Below, piece after piece: positions 8,060 to 17,679 of a DNA stretch of 40,126 nt; within the stretch, counting starts at the first letter, position 1; every line of letters starts with the position of its first letter. The translations under genes and the position numbers were made by a program. The notes under the pieces are model-generated. The model made no database searches, was not told the origin of the DNA, and was given only the letters and a program-made list of their open reading frames with translations. Origin of the DNA: Bacteroidota bacterium (lineage in GTDB: Bacteria > Bacteroidota > Bacteroidia > Bacteroidales > F082); contig QIKE01000005.1 of the NCBI GenBank assembly GCA_003232915.1, positions 1-40,126 of the forward strand, read 5' to 3'.

Positions 8060-9087
8060 TAGAACGTCAATTGATAATCCAAATCCTTTTTGTATTGTGC
8101 CAACACCTCTTTTAATTTATCAAGTGTTTCCTGCAAATTCAATTTCGAATTTCCACCGGCAGCATTTTTATGGCCTCCTCCGTCGAAATTGGCACGGGCA
8201 AGTTGATTTACCGAAAATGCACCTTTCGAACGGAACGAAAGACGCAATGCATCCTCTTTTTCGGTTATTAATATTGCAAGATTAATGTGTTTGATAGATA
8301 ATGGAAAGTTAACCAATCCTTCGGTATCGCCCACATGATATCGAAACTGCTGCAAATCACTTTTGGTTAGATAAATAACAGCTGTATTCCATTCGTCCCA
8401 AACCAACATCCTTTCCGACAATGAAAAGCCGAGTAACCGCAAACGATGTTCCGAAAAAGTATCGTAAACAAATTTGTGGATTTTGCCGGCATCAACACCT
8501 CTACCTATCAAATCGGCTGTAATTTCGTAAGTGCGTCGATTATTGCAAGAATAACTAAACGATCCGGTATCGGTCATTATACAAGTATAAAGACATACGG
8601 CAACGTTTCGATCTATTATTTCAATTTCGTCTATCTCGTTAATAAACTCATAAACCAACTCACCGGTTGACGAAGTATTTATAATTGAAAAGTAATGGTC
8701 AAATTCGCCGGAAGGTTCCAGATGATGATCAATAAGAATTTTAATAGCCCGAGATTTTTTCAAAGCTTCCGACATAGTCCCCACCCTATCAAAATTGTTA
8801 AAGTCAAGACAAAAAATTATATCAGCTTCTGTCAAAATTTTTTTTACTTGTTTCGCAACGCTATCATATACAAGCATTGATTTGATCCCCGGCATCCATT
8901 GATAAAAATCGGGAAAATGATTTGGCACTACCATTTCAACGATATGCCCCCTTTTTTTTAGAAAATGGTACATGGCCAAAGTAGCACCAATGGTATCACC
9001 GTCAGGGTTTTTATGTGCAACAAGTGCTATCTTTTTTGGTGCCAATAGCAGTTTTTTAACTTCTTCTGTCGATTTTCCCTTAAACAT
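8059..9087 (-). CDS. nrnA: DHH-family phosphoesterase, NrnA-like oligoribonuclease / pAp phosphatase
   Basis: A cytoplasmic Mn-dependent DHH/DHHA1 enzyme of 342 residues, expected to degrade short oligoribonucleotides or pAp. Motifs in order are HKNPDGD (25-31), the acidic DFNNFD (95-100), DHH (120-122), a conserved IMTDTGSF segment, and the C-terminal GGGHKNAAGG of the DHHA1 domain. The start is set at the ATG at 9087. A longer frame begins at 9117, but a perfect -7 element overlaps that codon, placing the transcription start after it. It heads a minus-strand operon with the FKBP lipoproteins and is divergent from the PorE-like gene. Confidence 0.9.
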   Translation of the reverse strand: MFKGKSTEEVKKLLLAPKKIALVAHKNPDGDTIGATLAMYHFLKKRGHIVEMVVPNHFPDFYQWMPGIKSMLVYDSVAKQVKKILTEADIIFCLDFNNFDRVGTMSEALKKSRAIKILIDHHLEPSGEFDHYFSIINTSSTGELVYEFINEIDEIEIIDRNVAVCLYTCIMTDTGSFSYSCNNRRTYEITADLIGRGVDAGKIHKFVYDTFSEHRLRLLGFSLSERMLVWDEWNTAVIYLTKSDLQQFRYHVGDTEGLVNFPLSIKHINLAILITEKEDALRLSFRSKGAFSVNQLARANFDGGGHKNAAGGNSKLNLQETLDKLKEVLAQYKKDLDYQLTF

Positions 9088-9114
9088 AGAAATCGTTAAA
9101 TTCGTAAAAGGATG

Positions 9115-9122
9115 CAAAGATA
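9115..9122 (-). promoter_or_regulatory. -7 promoter element of the nrnA-FKBP operon
   Basis: TATCTTTG on the minus strand matches TAnnTTTG. Transcription would begin near 9110, giving a leader of about 23 bases to the ATG at 9087. No convincing -33 element was found. Confidence 0.6.
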
Positions 9123-9242
9123 TAAAATATCGGCTATTAATTTCAGATTAACGATTGGAAATTTTTACCATTACTTCTAAAATAAAGAAGATCTACTTTT
9201 TTAACACATCAAAACAATATCCAACCAATTGTCTGCTTTTGT

Positions 9243-9250
9243 TAATTTTG
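9243..9250 (+). promoter_or_regulatory. -7 promoter element of the PorE-like gene
   Basis: TAATTTTG is a perfect TAnnTTTG match. It lies inside the longest open frame (which begins with TTG at 9229) but upstream of the GTG at 9274, so it decides in favour of the GTG start. Confidence 0.6.
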
Positions 9251-9273
9251 CCGCAACAATAAATAATAGAGTT

Positions 9274-11214
9274 GTGAAATTTCACATTTTGATAATTGTT
9301 CCCGTGCTTGTTGTACTATTGTTTTCGGCGGTTGCCGGACAAGGTGTTCGATCGGTAGATAAAAAAGCCAATAAATATTTTTCAAAAGCCCAACAAGCCT
9401 ATCGAAAAGGCGATGATAGAAAAGCAATTGTTTTTTTAAGCAAAGCGTTAAAATCCGATTCGGCTTTTACAAAAGCCTATTTGTTACTTGGCGATATGGC
9501 CAACGACAAAAAACATTATTCACAAGCAATTAAAAATTATAAAAATGTTGTTAAAATCGCTCCTTCGTTTTCCCCATTTATTTATTATGTTCTTGGAAAG
9601 CTATATTACCGGACCGGAGCTTATGCCGATGCAGTAGATGTACTTCATTATTATCTTCAAAACAAACCGAAAGAAAAACACAGAGCTAAAATGCTGTGGA
9701 AGCGTGCCCATTTTGCAGCAGCAGCCATTCAGTCACCACTTGATGTAACTATCAACAACACCTCCGATTTGATAAACACACAAGGCGACGAATATGTTAA
9801 TTTTGTAAATGAAAACGAGCAAAAAATGATTTTTACAAGAAAGACAAAAACGGAGACAGAAGAAGGCCTGTCTATATACGACGAACATTTTTACAGTGCT
9901 GACAAGCGTAACGGAAAATGGAACATGCCAAAAACCATACTTTTTTACTGGCAAAACAACCATAATCTCGGAGCTATGAGTTTTTCGGTTGACGGACGCC
10001 AAATGTATTTTACCGGATGTTATTGGCCACACGGCAAAGGTGGCTGCGATCTCTATTTATCAAACAAAAGAGGGGAGATTTGGCTTGAGCCGCACAATTT
10101 AGGAATACCGGTAAATACAGGGCACTGGGAGTCGCAAGCAGTAATATCGTCCGACGGTAAAGAGTTGTATTTTGCTTCAAAACGACCCGAAGGATACGGT
10201 GGCTCAGATATTTATCTTTCAAAACGCAACATAAACGGACAATGGGGCACCCCCATAAATCTTGGAACGGCAATAAACACAACGGGCAATGAAATGTCCC
10301 CATTTTTATTTGCCGATGATCAAACACTGTATTTTTCTTCCACCGGTAGACTTGGACTTGGTGGTTACGATTTGTTTTTTTCGCGTCGCGACACCAGCGG
10401 CAATTGGCTTCCCGCCAAAAACCTCGGCTATCCTGTCAACACACGTTTCAACGAAATTAATTTGTTTATCAATCTTAATGCACGTCATTGCTGGATTTCT
10501 TCCGACCGTAAAAATGGTCTTGGAGGATACGATATTTACGATTTTAAAACTCCTGCATTCTTCAAACCTCAAAATATCTTTTTTATAAAAGGAACCGTTT
10601 TAAACAAAAAAAACCACCGCCCCTTAGCGGCAAATATACTACTCACTAACCTTTTAACAGATAATCTTTCAGATTCGCTACGTTCCGACCCCGTTAACGG
10701 CCGGTTTCTAAGCATATTGCACCGAGGTGTCAATTACGCGGTAAATATCACGAAAAAAGGCTACCTCTTTCTTTCCGACAATATTGATTTGACCGAAGAT
10801 ACAGTTTTCGTAAATATTGAAGATACTTTTTTTCTTCAACCCGTTCAAAAAGGAAGCTTTACAAGACTTGAAAACATTCGTTTCGATTTCGATAAAGCAA
10901 CATTAAAGAAAAGTTCGTTTCCAGAATTGAGACGTTTGCTCAGTCTGTTAAATAACAATCCCGCTATTGTTATCGAAATATCAGGCCATACCGACAATGT
11001 TGGTGGCACCGATTACAATTTGCAACTTTCGGAACAACGTGCTTTGGCGGTGGTTAATTATCTCAAACAAAGCGGTATTGCTTCCTACCGACTACATTAC
11101 AGAGGCTTTGGCGCAACAAAACCGCTGTGCACTGACAACACCGGAAACTGCCACGCTAAAAACCGACGTACCGAAATAACAATAATCAGTAAAACTTTTA
11201 AACCAAACGGCTAA
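9274..11214 (+). CDS. OmpA-family protein with TPR, beta-propeller and CRD domains, PorE-like
   Basis: A 646-residue exported protein. From the GTG start there is a signal peptide (hydrophobic core PVLVVLLFSAVAG), TPR repeats to about residue 140, PD40/WD40-like propeller blades (SFSVDGRQMYFTG, SSDGKELYFASKR, LFADDQTLYFSS, each followed by a GGxDLY/IY motif), a carboxypeptidase-regulatory-like domain beginning FIKGTV, and a C-terminal OmpA domain with FDFDKATL, SGHTDNVGG and NRRTE for peptidoglycan binding. This is the domain order of PorE, a T9SS-associated protein tethered to peptidoglycan. Unlike PorE it lacks a lipobox cysteine and looks like a signal-peptidase-I substrate (AVAGQ). The T9SS link is inferred from architecture and from the T9SS cargo protein at 33 kb. 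Confidence 0.85.
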   Translation: MKFHILIIVPVLVVLLFSAVAGQGVRSVDKKANKYFSKAQQAYRKGDDRKAIVFLSKALKSDSAFTKAYLLLGDMANDKKHYSQAIKNYKNVVKIAPSFSPFIYYVLGKLYYRTGAYADAVDVLHYYLQNKPKEKHRAKMLWKRAHFAAAAIQSPLDVTINNTSDLINTQGDEYVNFVNENEQKMIFTRKTKTETEEGLSIYDEHFYSADKRNGKWNMPKTILFYWQNNHNLGAMSFSVDGRQMYFTGCYWPHGKGGCDLYLSNKRGEIWLEPHNLGIPVNTGHWESQAVISSDGKELYFASKRPEGYGGSDIYLSKRNINGQWGTPINLGTAINTTGNEMSPFLFADDQTLYFSSTGRLGLGGYDLFFSRRDTSGNWLPAKNLGYPVNTRFNEINLFINLNARHCWISSDRKNGLGGYDIYDFKTPAFFKPQNIFFIKGTVLNKKNHRPLAANILLTNLLTDNLSDSLRSDPVNGRFLSILHRGVNYAVNITKKGYLFLSDNIDLTEDTVFVNIEDTFFLQPVQKGSFTRLENIRFDFDKATLKKSSFPELRRLLSLLNNNPAIVIEISGHTDNVGGTDYNLQLSEQRALAVVNYLKQSGIASYRLHYRGFGATKPLCTDNTGNCHAKNRRTEITIISKTFKPNG

Positions 11215-11448
11215 CAATAACCATTTCAAAAAAGCATCCATCACCTTATATTTTCCTATAAACCTTTATTTAACAAGCAAGTTACTCTGAATTCACTCTC
11301 TTCTATTTTTGTAATTCCTTATGTCATCCAGCATCTTGCAAAAAAGTTCGATTCAATTTACAAAAAAGTTATCAATAATTTTTTTTGAACATTTTTCTCA
11401 TTGATTTAACGGTTCTTAACAAAGATTTTTATGAAAAGCACAATATAC

Positions 11449-11481
11449 TTGTAGAATTAGAAAAAAATTAATTTAGTTTTG
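11449..11481 (+). promoter_or_regulatory. Promoter of the act (alternative complex III) operon
   Basis: TTG at 11449-11451, a 22-base spacer and TAGTTTTG (TAnnTTTG) at 11474-11481 form a good Bacteroidetes promoter, giving a leader of roughly 80 bases before actA. The rest of the 353-base gap (11215-11567) is AT-rich and shows no gene. Confidence 0.65.
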
Positions 11482-11567
11482 CATTTTAAATGTGTTATTA
11501 ACGACATGTTTTTTAAACAAGAGTAATTTCACAACAAAACAAGTAACTATAAGATAATTTTTTCACA

Positions 11568-12764
11568 ATGATAATAAATAAGTTTGTTGTTGCAAGGATA
11601 CCAAAAGTCCATTGCTTTTTATTTCCTTTTTTCTTGTTTTTTCTGATTTCTTACAGTTTAAGTTCCTTCGGGCAAACCGCCGAAGCAGAAAAGAATTTTA
11701 CACAATGCAAAGCCTGTCATACCATTGGGGGAGGCAGACTTGTTGGCCCTGATTTAAAAGGAGTTACCAGCAAATATCCGCAATCATGGTTAATAAAATT
11801 CATTCAGAATTCACAAAACCTTATTAAGTCGGGTGATAAAAATGCCGTAAAAGTTTTCAATGAGTACAACAAAATTCCTATGCCTTCGCATAATCTTACA
11901 GATGCTCAGGTGAAGGATATCCTGCTTTACATTAAAAACGGTGGTAAATTGCCTGCAGGAGTTTCAGTCAAAAAAGCACCCATAAAGACTGCTGTGGCTA
12001 CAACTCAACAGGTAAATCAGGAAGATCGCTACTTTGAACAACAACGAAAAGGAAGTCGAAATCTGACGATATCAGCTATTGTTTTCGGCATCTTATTGTT
12101 GCTCAGCATTTTCGATTTACTCTTTTCACATTACCTGAAATCCAAATGGATTCATTATGTAATAATTTTGTCTGCTCTCTGGATTCTTGGTGAGTGGTCG
12201 TGGGATTTTACTACCGGCCTTGGCCGTCAGCAAAATTATCAGCCCGACCAGCCCATATGGTTTTCGCATAAAGTACATGCAGGTCAAAATCAAATAAATT
12301 GCCAATACTGTCACTTTACCGTAGAAACAAGTATGCATGCCGGGATTCCACCGGCTTCTGTCTGTATGAATTGCCACTCGCAGGTAAAAGAAGGTAAACG
12401 GACGGGCAAAAAAGAAATTGCTAAAATTTATGCTGCTATCAAAGAAAAGAAACCGATACAGTGGGTTAAAGTTGATAATCTTCCAGATTTTGTGTATTTT
12501 AATCATTCACAGCATGTTAAGGTAGGTAAAATAAATTGTACCGAATGTCATGGCGACGTGGCGAAGATGGATCAGGTAGCCGAGGTACATGAATTAAGTA
12601 TGGGCTGGTGTCTCGACTGTCACCGTAAACATAAGGTGCAGTTTCGCAGCAATAAGTTTTATGCTGAATATAAAAAATTACATGAAGAGTTGAGAGCAGG
12701 GAAAATTGATAAGGTTACGGTTAAAATGATAGGTGGCGAAGATTGTGCAAAATGCCACTATTAA
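11568..12764 (+). CDS. actA: Alternative complex III subunit ActA, six-heme cytochrome c
   Basis: Electron-transfer subunit of the quinol:acceptor oxidoreductase ACIII, 398 residues. It has a signal peptide ending near SSFGQ, then a class-I cytochrome c domain with CKACH at 47-51 and a likely axial Met in KIPMPSHN. Two hydrophobic segments follow (about 165-185 and 195-210). The classical pentaheme domain then carries CxxCH motifs at 245, 266, 324, 348 and 393. That makes six heme sites, one more than the pentaheme ActA described for Rhodothermus. It is first in actABCDEF, expressed from the promoter at about 11.45 kb. The fold and role are secure by gene order; use of the extra heme domain is inferred. 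Confidence 0.9.
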   Translation: MIINKFVVARIPKVHCFLFPFFLFFLISYSLSSFGQTAEAEKNFTQCKACHTIGGGRLVGPDLKGVTSKYPQSWLIKFIQNSQNLIKSGDKNAVKVFNEYNKIPMPSHNLTDAQVKDILLYIKNGGKLPAGVSVKKAPIKTAVATTQQVNQEDRYFEQQRKGSRNLTISAIVFGILLLLSIFDLLFSHYLKSKWIHYVIILSALWILGEWSWDFTTGLGRQQNYQPDQPIWFSHKVHAGQNQINCQYCHFTVETSMHAGIPPASVCMNCHSQVKEGKRTGKKEIAKIYAAIKEKKPIQWVKVDNLPDFVYFNHSQHVKVGKINCTECHGDVAKMDQVAEVHELSMGWCLDCHRKHKVQFRSNKFYAEYKKLHEELRAGKIDKVTVKMIGGEDCAKCHY

Positions 12765-12803
12765 AATGAATTTTATTATAAACTAATTCCATTTCAAGAT
12801 ATT

Positions 12804-15749
12804 ATGGAGAAGAAATACTGGCAAAGTCTGGAAATTTACGATGAAATTGTAAAAAATTCTGTTTCCAATAAAGAATCAATGCCCGAATTTTCCATTGATG
12901 GTTTGGATGAAACCGAAATAAAAGGAAAATCAAGTCGCCGCGATTTTTTAAAGATGATGGGCTTCTCGGTGGGCGCGGTGGCACTGGTTTCCAGTTGTCA
13001 AATGCCTGTGCGCAAAGCCATCCCGTTGTTAAATCGCCCACAGGAACTTATTCCCGGAGTACCCAATTATTATGCCACTACGTTTTTTGATGGCGATGAG
13101 TATTGCAGTATTCTGGTGAAAACTCGAGAGAGCCGGCCTATTAAAATTGAGGGTAATGACTTGTCGCAAATTTCTCAAAGGGGAACTTCAGCAAAAGTAC
13201 AGGCGTCTGTATTAAACCTTTATGATGACGTCCGCCTAAAAGGACCTGTGAAAGGAGGTAACCAGAACAACTGGAAAACTATTGATGCAGAGATTAAAGG
13301 CAAACTTGAAATATTGAAAAATGATGATAAAGAGGTTGTTTTAATGACCTCCACCATTATCAGCCCCACAACACGCAAGCTGATTGACGAATTTGTAATA
13401 GCTTATCCAAACGTGAAATGGATACAGTATGACAGTCTACCCATGTCGGCTATGCGAAAAGCCAATAAAATTAATTTCGAAAAAGATACTATTCCTTATT
13501 ATCATTTTGAAAATGCCGATGTAATGGTCGGTTTTAACGCCGATTTTCTGGGCACATGGCTTATGCCGGTCACTTTTTCCAAACAGTTTTCAAAAGGCCG
13601 TAAACTAAAAGACGGACAGACAAAGATGTCGCGTCTCTACCAGTTTGAAACCAACATGTCTCTCACCGGCTCTAATGCCGACTACCGTTATCAGATAAAA
13701 CCTTCGGAAGAAGCTTCCGTGTTGTTGAAACTATACAATATATTGGCTGAAAAAACCGGAAATGTGGTTTATAATACTACGGAGGTGAAAACCGATGTTT
13801 CAAAAGTGGCAAAAGATTTACTCAATTCAAAAGGCAAATCTCTTGTCGTTTCTGGTACCAATGACACGAAAATACAGTTGATGGTAAATGCCATCAACAG
13901 TCTACTGGATAATTATGGCAAAACTATTGATTTAAACACTGCTGTCAATCTAAAACAGGGTGTGGAAAGTGATATAATGTTGGCTATAAGTGGGATGCAA
14001 TCAGGTAAAGTTGGCGGTGTTTTATTTTATAATGTAAATCCTGTTTACGATTGTGTTCATAAAGATAAATTGACAAAAGCACTGAAAAATCTTCCGCTGA
14101 AAGTTTCTTTTGCCACCACTATGGATGAAACCGCGCTGCTTTGCGATTATGTTTGTCCTGACAATAACTACCTTGAGTCGTGGAATGATGCGGAACCGAT
14201 TAACGGGTTTTACAGCTTTACCCAGCCTACTATCCGGCCGATTTTCGATACACGGCAGTTTCAGGAAAGCTTGCTGAGATGGATGGATTCCGATCAATCT
14301 TTTTCCGATTATCTTGAAAAGAATTGGGAGGCAATCTTTTTTCCAAAACAAAAAACGTTTAACAGCTTTGATAAATTTTGGTTTAAATGTAAGAAGGATG
14401 GGGTTTATAACATAGCGTCAGAAGAACAATCCCAGCCTGTTTTTAAGGGTGGAAAGCTAAAAGCTGAGAAACCGAAAATTGGTGCTCTGGAATTGGCTCT
14501 ATACGAAAATATTTCAATAGGGACAGGTAGATATTCCAATAACCCATGGCTGCAGGAAATGCCCGATCCTGTTACAACTGCAACTTGGGACAATTATGTT
14601 ACTGTGTCTCCTGCCTTTGCCAAAGCACAAGGTTTGCAGCAGGAAGATGTAGTAAAAATTAATGACAGTCTGGAACTTCCGGTTTTGATTCAGCCAGGAC
14701 AAACAGAAGAGACCATAGGTATTGCATTGGGCTATGGCCGAAGTAATGCCGGAAAAGTAGGGGATGGGGTTGGAAAAAATGTTTACGGATTGATAAATAT
14801 CTCCACCGGGCTGAAAAATTTGCTGGGCACACCCGTAACGTTAGAAAAAACATCTAAAACATATTCACTGGCACTTACCCAAACGCATCATGTTATGGAG
14901 GGACGTCCCATTGTGCGAGAAACAGTGCTTAGCTCTTTCATTAAGGATCCTACTTCCGGTAACGAAGAACATGTAAAATTCCTAAAAGATGAAAATTTCA
15001 GTTTATATCCCGATCCTAAGTTTAATGCTTTCCAATGGGGGCTGTCCGTTGACCTGAACAGCTGTACCGGTTGCAGCAACTGCGTGATATCCTGTCAGGC
15101 TGAAAATAATGTTGCTGTTGTAGGTAAAGATCAAGTAAAACTCGGAAGAATTATGCAATGGATAAGAATAGATCGGTATTATTCTGAAATGTCCGATAAT
15201 CCGGAAGTGTTTCACATGCCGGTTATGTGTCTGCAGTGTGATAATGCCCCCTGCGAAAATGTTTGTCCGGTTGCAGCCCTCAGCCATAGCGATGAGGGAC
15301 TAAGTCAGGTTACTTATAACCGATGTATCGGTACACGTTATTGTATGAATAATTGCCCTTACAAAGTGAGGCGTTTCAACTGGTATGAATTTGTAAACAA
15401 TAATAAGTTTGATTACAACTTGAACAGTGATTTGGGTAAACTTGTGCTCAATCCCGACGTTACGGTAAGACAAAGAGGCGTAGTCGAAAAATGTAATTCC
15501 TGTGAGCAGCGTATTCAGGAAAAAAAATTACTGGCTAAATCTGAGAACCGCGAGTTACGTGATGGCGAGATATTAACTGCCTGTCAACAAAATTGTCCTA
15601 CCGATGCAATTCAATTCGGTAATTTATTGGATAAGGGAAGTAATGTTAGCCGTACTAATGATACCGGAAGGATGTATCACCTGCTCGAATCATTACACAC
15701 TTTGCCGTCGCAGAGCTATTTAACCAAAGTTAGAAATAAGAAAGCATAA
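12804..15749 (+). CDS. actB: Alternative complex III subunit ActB, molybdopterin-oxidoreductase-like / iron-sulfur protein
   Basis: The 981-residue peripheral subunit carrying the iron-sulfur clusters of ACIII. An internal Tat-like signal (SSRRDFLKMMGFS, residues about 43-55) is followed by a hydrophobic stretch. Residues about 75-720 resemble the molybdopterin oxidoreductase fold. The C-terminal ferredoxin-like part has four cysteine groups: CTGCSNCVISC, CLQCDNAPCENVC, CIGTRYCMNNC and CNSCEQ...CQQNCPTDAI. Fusion of B1 and B2 parts is normal for ACIII. It is 39 bases after actA and 12 bases before actC. The family normally binds no molybdenum in the B1 part; I cannot verify that here. Confidence 0.93.
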   Translation: MEKKYWQSLEIYDEIVKNSVSNKESMPEFSIDGLDETEIKGKSSRRDFLKMMGFSVGAVALVSSCQMPVRKAIPLLNRPQELIPGVPNYYATTFFDGDEYCSILVKTRESRPIKIEGNDLSQISQRGTSAKVQASVLNLYDDVRLKGPVKGGNQNNWKTIDAEIKGKLEILKNDDKEVVLMTSTIISPTTRKLIDEFVIAYPNVKWIQYDSLPMSAMRKANKINFEKDTIPYYHFENADVMVGFNADFLGTWLMPVTFSKQFSKGRKLKDGQTKMSRLYQFETNMSLTGSNADYRYQIKPSEEASVLLKLYNILAEKTGNVVYNTTEVKTDVSKVAKDLLNSKGKSLVVSGTNDTKIQLMVNAINSLLDNYGKTIDLNTAVNLKQGVESDIMLAISGMQSGKVGGVLFYNVNPVYDCVHKDKLTKALKNLPLKVSFATTMDETALLCDYVCPDNNYLESWNDAEPINGFYSFTQPTIRPIFDTRQFQESLLRWMDSDQSFSDYLEKNWEAIFFPKQKTFNSFDKFWFKCKKDGVYNIASEEQSQPVFKGGKLKAEKPKIGALELALYENISIGTGRYSNNPWLQEMPDPVTTATWDNYVTVSPAFAKAQGLQQEDVVKINDSLELPVLIQPGQTEETIGIALGYGRSNAGKVGDGVGKNVYGLINISTGLKNLLGTPVTLEKTSKTYSLALTQTHHVMEGRPIVRETVLSSFIKDPTSGNEEHVKFLKDENFSLYPDPKFNAFQWGLSVDLNSCTGCSNCVISCQAENNVAVVGKDQVKLGRIMQWIRIDRYYSEMSDNPEVFHMPVMCLQCDNAPCENVCPVAALSHSDEGLSQVTYNRCIGTRYCMNNCPYKVRRFNWYEFVNNNKFDYNLNSDLGKLVLNPDVTVRQRGVVEKCNSCEQRIQEKKLLAKSENRELRDGEILTACQQNCPTDAIQFGNLLDKGSNVSRTNDTGRMYHLLESLHTLPSQSYLTKVRNKKA

Positions 15750-15761
15750 TAAAAAATAGTT

Positions 15762-17147
15762 ATGTATAATATAAAAGTCAGAGGCGTATTAATTGAGGGA
15801 AATAAGGGATATCACGATATTACTCAGGATGTTACCAACCCTTTGCTTAGTAAAACAACACCTAAGTGGTGGTGGATTGCATCCTTTGTTACTACCTCTA
15901 TGTTGATTTGGGGAATATGGGGTTTTTATAATACCATTGCTGTGGGCACAGGAACATGGGGGCTAAACAATAGCGTTTCGTGGGGATTTGCTATTATTAA
16001 TTTTGTATGGTGGATTGGCATCGGGCATGCCGGTACCGCATTTTCCATTTTTTTACTTGTATTACACCAAAGATGGAGAACATCCATAAATAGAGCAGCC
16101 GAGGCAATGACTATTTTTGCCGTTATGGCGGCCGGGATGTTCCCGATGATTCATATGGGGCGAATCTGGGATGGTTTTTTTGTTTTTCCATATCCAAACA
16201 CGAGAGGCCCATTATGGGATAATTTTAATTCTCCCTTATTTTGGGATGTTACGGCTATCAGTACTTATCTTACCGCTTCTTTTTTGTTTTGGTATGTAGG
16301 AATGATTCCTGACTTTGCCAGTATTCGCGAAAGAACCGTTTCAATAGTAAAAAAGAAAATTTACGGTATTCTTAGTTTAGGATGGCTTGGCTCGGCACGA
16401 GGCTGGCTGCGTTTTGAGTCGGCTGCCTTACTGATGGGGGGATTGACAGCTCCCCTCGTTGTTTCTGTCCATTCAATTGTTGCTATGGACTTTGCCGCCG
16501 GTATTGTTCCCGGTTGGCACTCTACAATTTTTCCACCCTTTTTTGTGGTTGGGGCTATCTTTTCGGGTTTTGCTATGGTACTTACTTTGATGATTATCGT
16601 TAGAAAAGTTTACAAATATGAAGAATACGTAACTCAGCGACACCTAGACGCTATTGCCCGTGTGTTGACATTCGTTTCTTTAATTATGGGAGTGGCATAT
16701 ATTTCTGAAATATTTGTTGCATGGTATTCAAATTCACCCTATGAAATGTATGTCTTCTTTAAAAACAGGGCAATAGGAGATTATGAGTTTGAATTTTGGG
16801 CAATGATTACTTGTAATGCTATTATTCCACAATTGTTTTGGTTTAAGAAAATTCGAAAAAATATTACCATGGTCTTCATTATCAGCATTTTTATTAATAT
16901 AGGAATGTGGTTTGAACGTTTTGTAATTGTAGTAACGTCCCTTTCAAAAACATGGTTGCCTTCAACATGGCATAGTTATACACCTACGCTTACCGAAGTT
17001 GCCATATTTGTAGGAACGCTGGGATTTTTTATTATGGGAATACTTATGTTCTTACGATTCCTACCTATGATGGCTATTAGCGAGTTGAAAGGAGTACTAA
17101 AAGAAACAAGTATTGTAAAAGAAAACACAAAAAGTCATGAAGAATAA
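15762..17147 (+). CDS. actC: Alternative complex III subunit ActC, NrfD-like quinol-binding membrane protein
   Basis: A 461-residue polytopic membrane protein of the NrfD/PsrC family, expected to hold the quinol oxidation site on the periplasmic side. About ten hydrophobic helices are visible, with conserved-looking segments WWIGIGHAGTAFS, HMGRIWDGFFVFPYPN and SVHSIVAMDFA. It starts 12 bases after actB and its last 11 bases overlap the start of actD, implying translational coupling. Length and order fit ActC. Confidence 0.93.
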   Translation: MYNIKVRGVLIEGNKGYHDITQDVTNPLLSKTTPKWWWIASFVTTSMLIWGIWGFYNTIAVGTGTWGLNNSVSWGFAIINFVWWIGIGHAGTAFSIFLLVLHQRWRTSINRAAEAMTIFAVMAAGMFPMIHMGRIWDGFFVFPYPNTRGPLWDNFNSPLFWDVTAISTYLTASFLFWYVGMIPDFASIRERTVSIVKKKIYGILSLGWLGSARGWLRFESAALLMGGLTAPLVVSVHSIVAMDFAAGIVPGWHSTIFPPFFVVGAIFSGFAMVLTLMIIVRKVYKYEEYVTQRHLDAIARVLTFVSLIMGVAYISEIFVAWYSNSPYEMYVFFKNRAIGDYEFEFWAMITCNAIIPQLFWFKKIRKNITMVFIISIFINIGMWFERFVIVVTSLSKTWLPSTWHSYTPTLTEVAIFVGTLGFFIMGILMFLRFLPMMAISELKGVLKETSIVKENTKSHEE

Positions 17148-17658
17148 AAGTCAAATTTTGGGTGTTTTTAATGACCCTGATGTAGTGAGCACAGCCGTGG
17201 ATGAGCTACTGCGCAACAATATACCGATAAAGGATGTTTTTTCACCATTTCCATTGGAACATGTTTGGAAGAAATTAAATATGAAAACCCGTATTCCTTA
17301 TGCTACTTTCTTATATGGCGTCTTAGGAACGGTAGCCACCTTTGCTTTTCTTTATTGGTCTTCCGTGATTAATTATCCTCTGATTTTTGGGGGTAAGCCA
17401 ACCGATTCTTTATCTTTTGTGATTATAATGTTTGTGCTTGCTATTCTTTCCGGGGTTATTTTTACACTTGCTACTTATTTGATTCGGGAGAAATTATGGC
17501 CTGGAAAAGTAGTAAACCTGCCCGACCCCCGAAGTACGGATGACAAGTTTGTGATAGTAATTGAAAAAGATATGGATATGGACGAGGCTACCGTTCGACA
17601 AATTGATGAGTTGTTGAAAAAAAGCGGTGCGACGGAAGTAAATATGAGCAATGTTTGA
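17137..17658 (+). CDS. actD: Alternative complex III subunit ActD (DUF3341)
   Basis: A 173-residue membrane subunit with two hydrophobic helices (about residues 48-72 and 87-115) between a soluble N-terminal domain beginning ILGVFNDPD and a C-terminal domain with VIVIEKDMD. These are typical of the DUF3341 family, which occurs in ACIII operons as ActD. The start codon overlaps the end of actC by 11 bases. It has no catalytic motif and is expected to be structural. Confidence 0.9.
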   Translation: MKNKSQILGVFNDPDVVSTAVDELLRNNIPIKDVFSPFPLEHVWKKLNMKTRIPYATFLYGVLGTVATFAFLYWSSVINYPLIFGGKPTDSLSFVIIMFVLAILSGVIFTLATYLIREKLWPGKVVNLPDPRSTDDKFVIVIEKDMDMDEATVRQIDELLKKSGATEVNMSNV

Positions 17659-17679
17659 TGCATTTATAAAATTATTAAA

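Noticed and set aside
9229-9273. TTG start for the PorE-like protein
   Set aside because: The perfect -7 element at 9243-9250 lies downstream of that codon, and the GTG at 9274 leads directly into the signal peptide.
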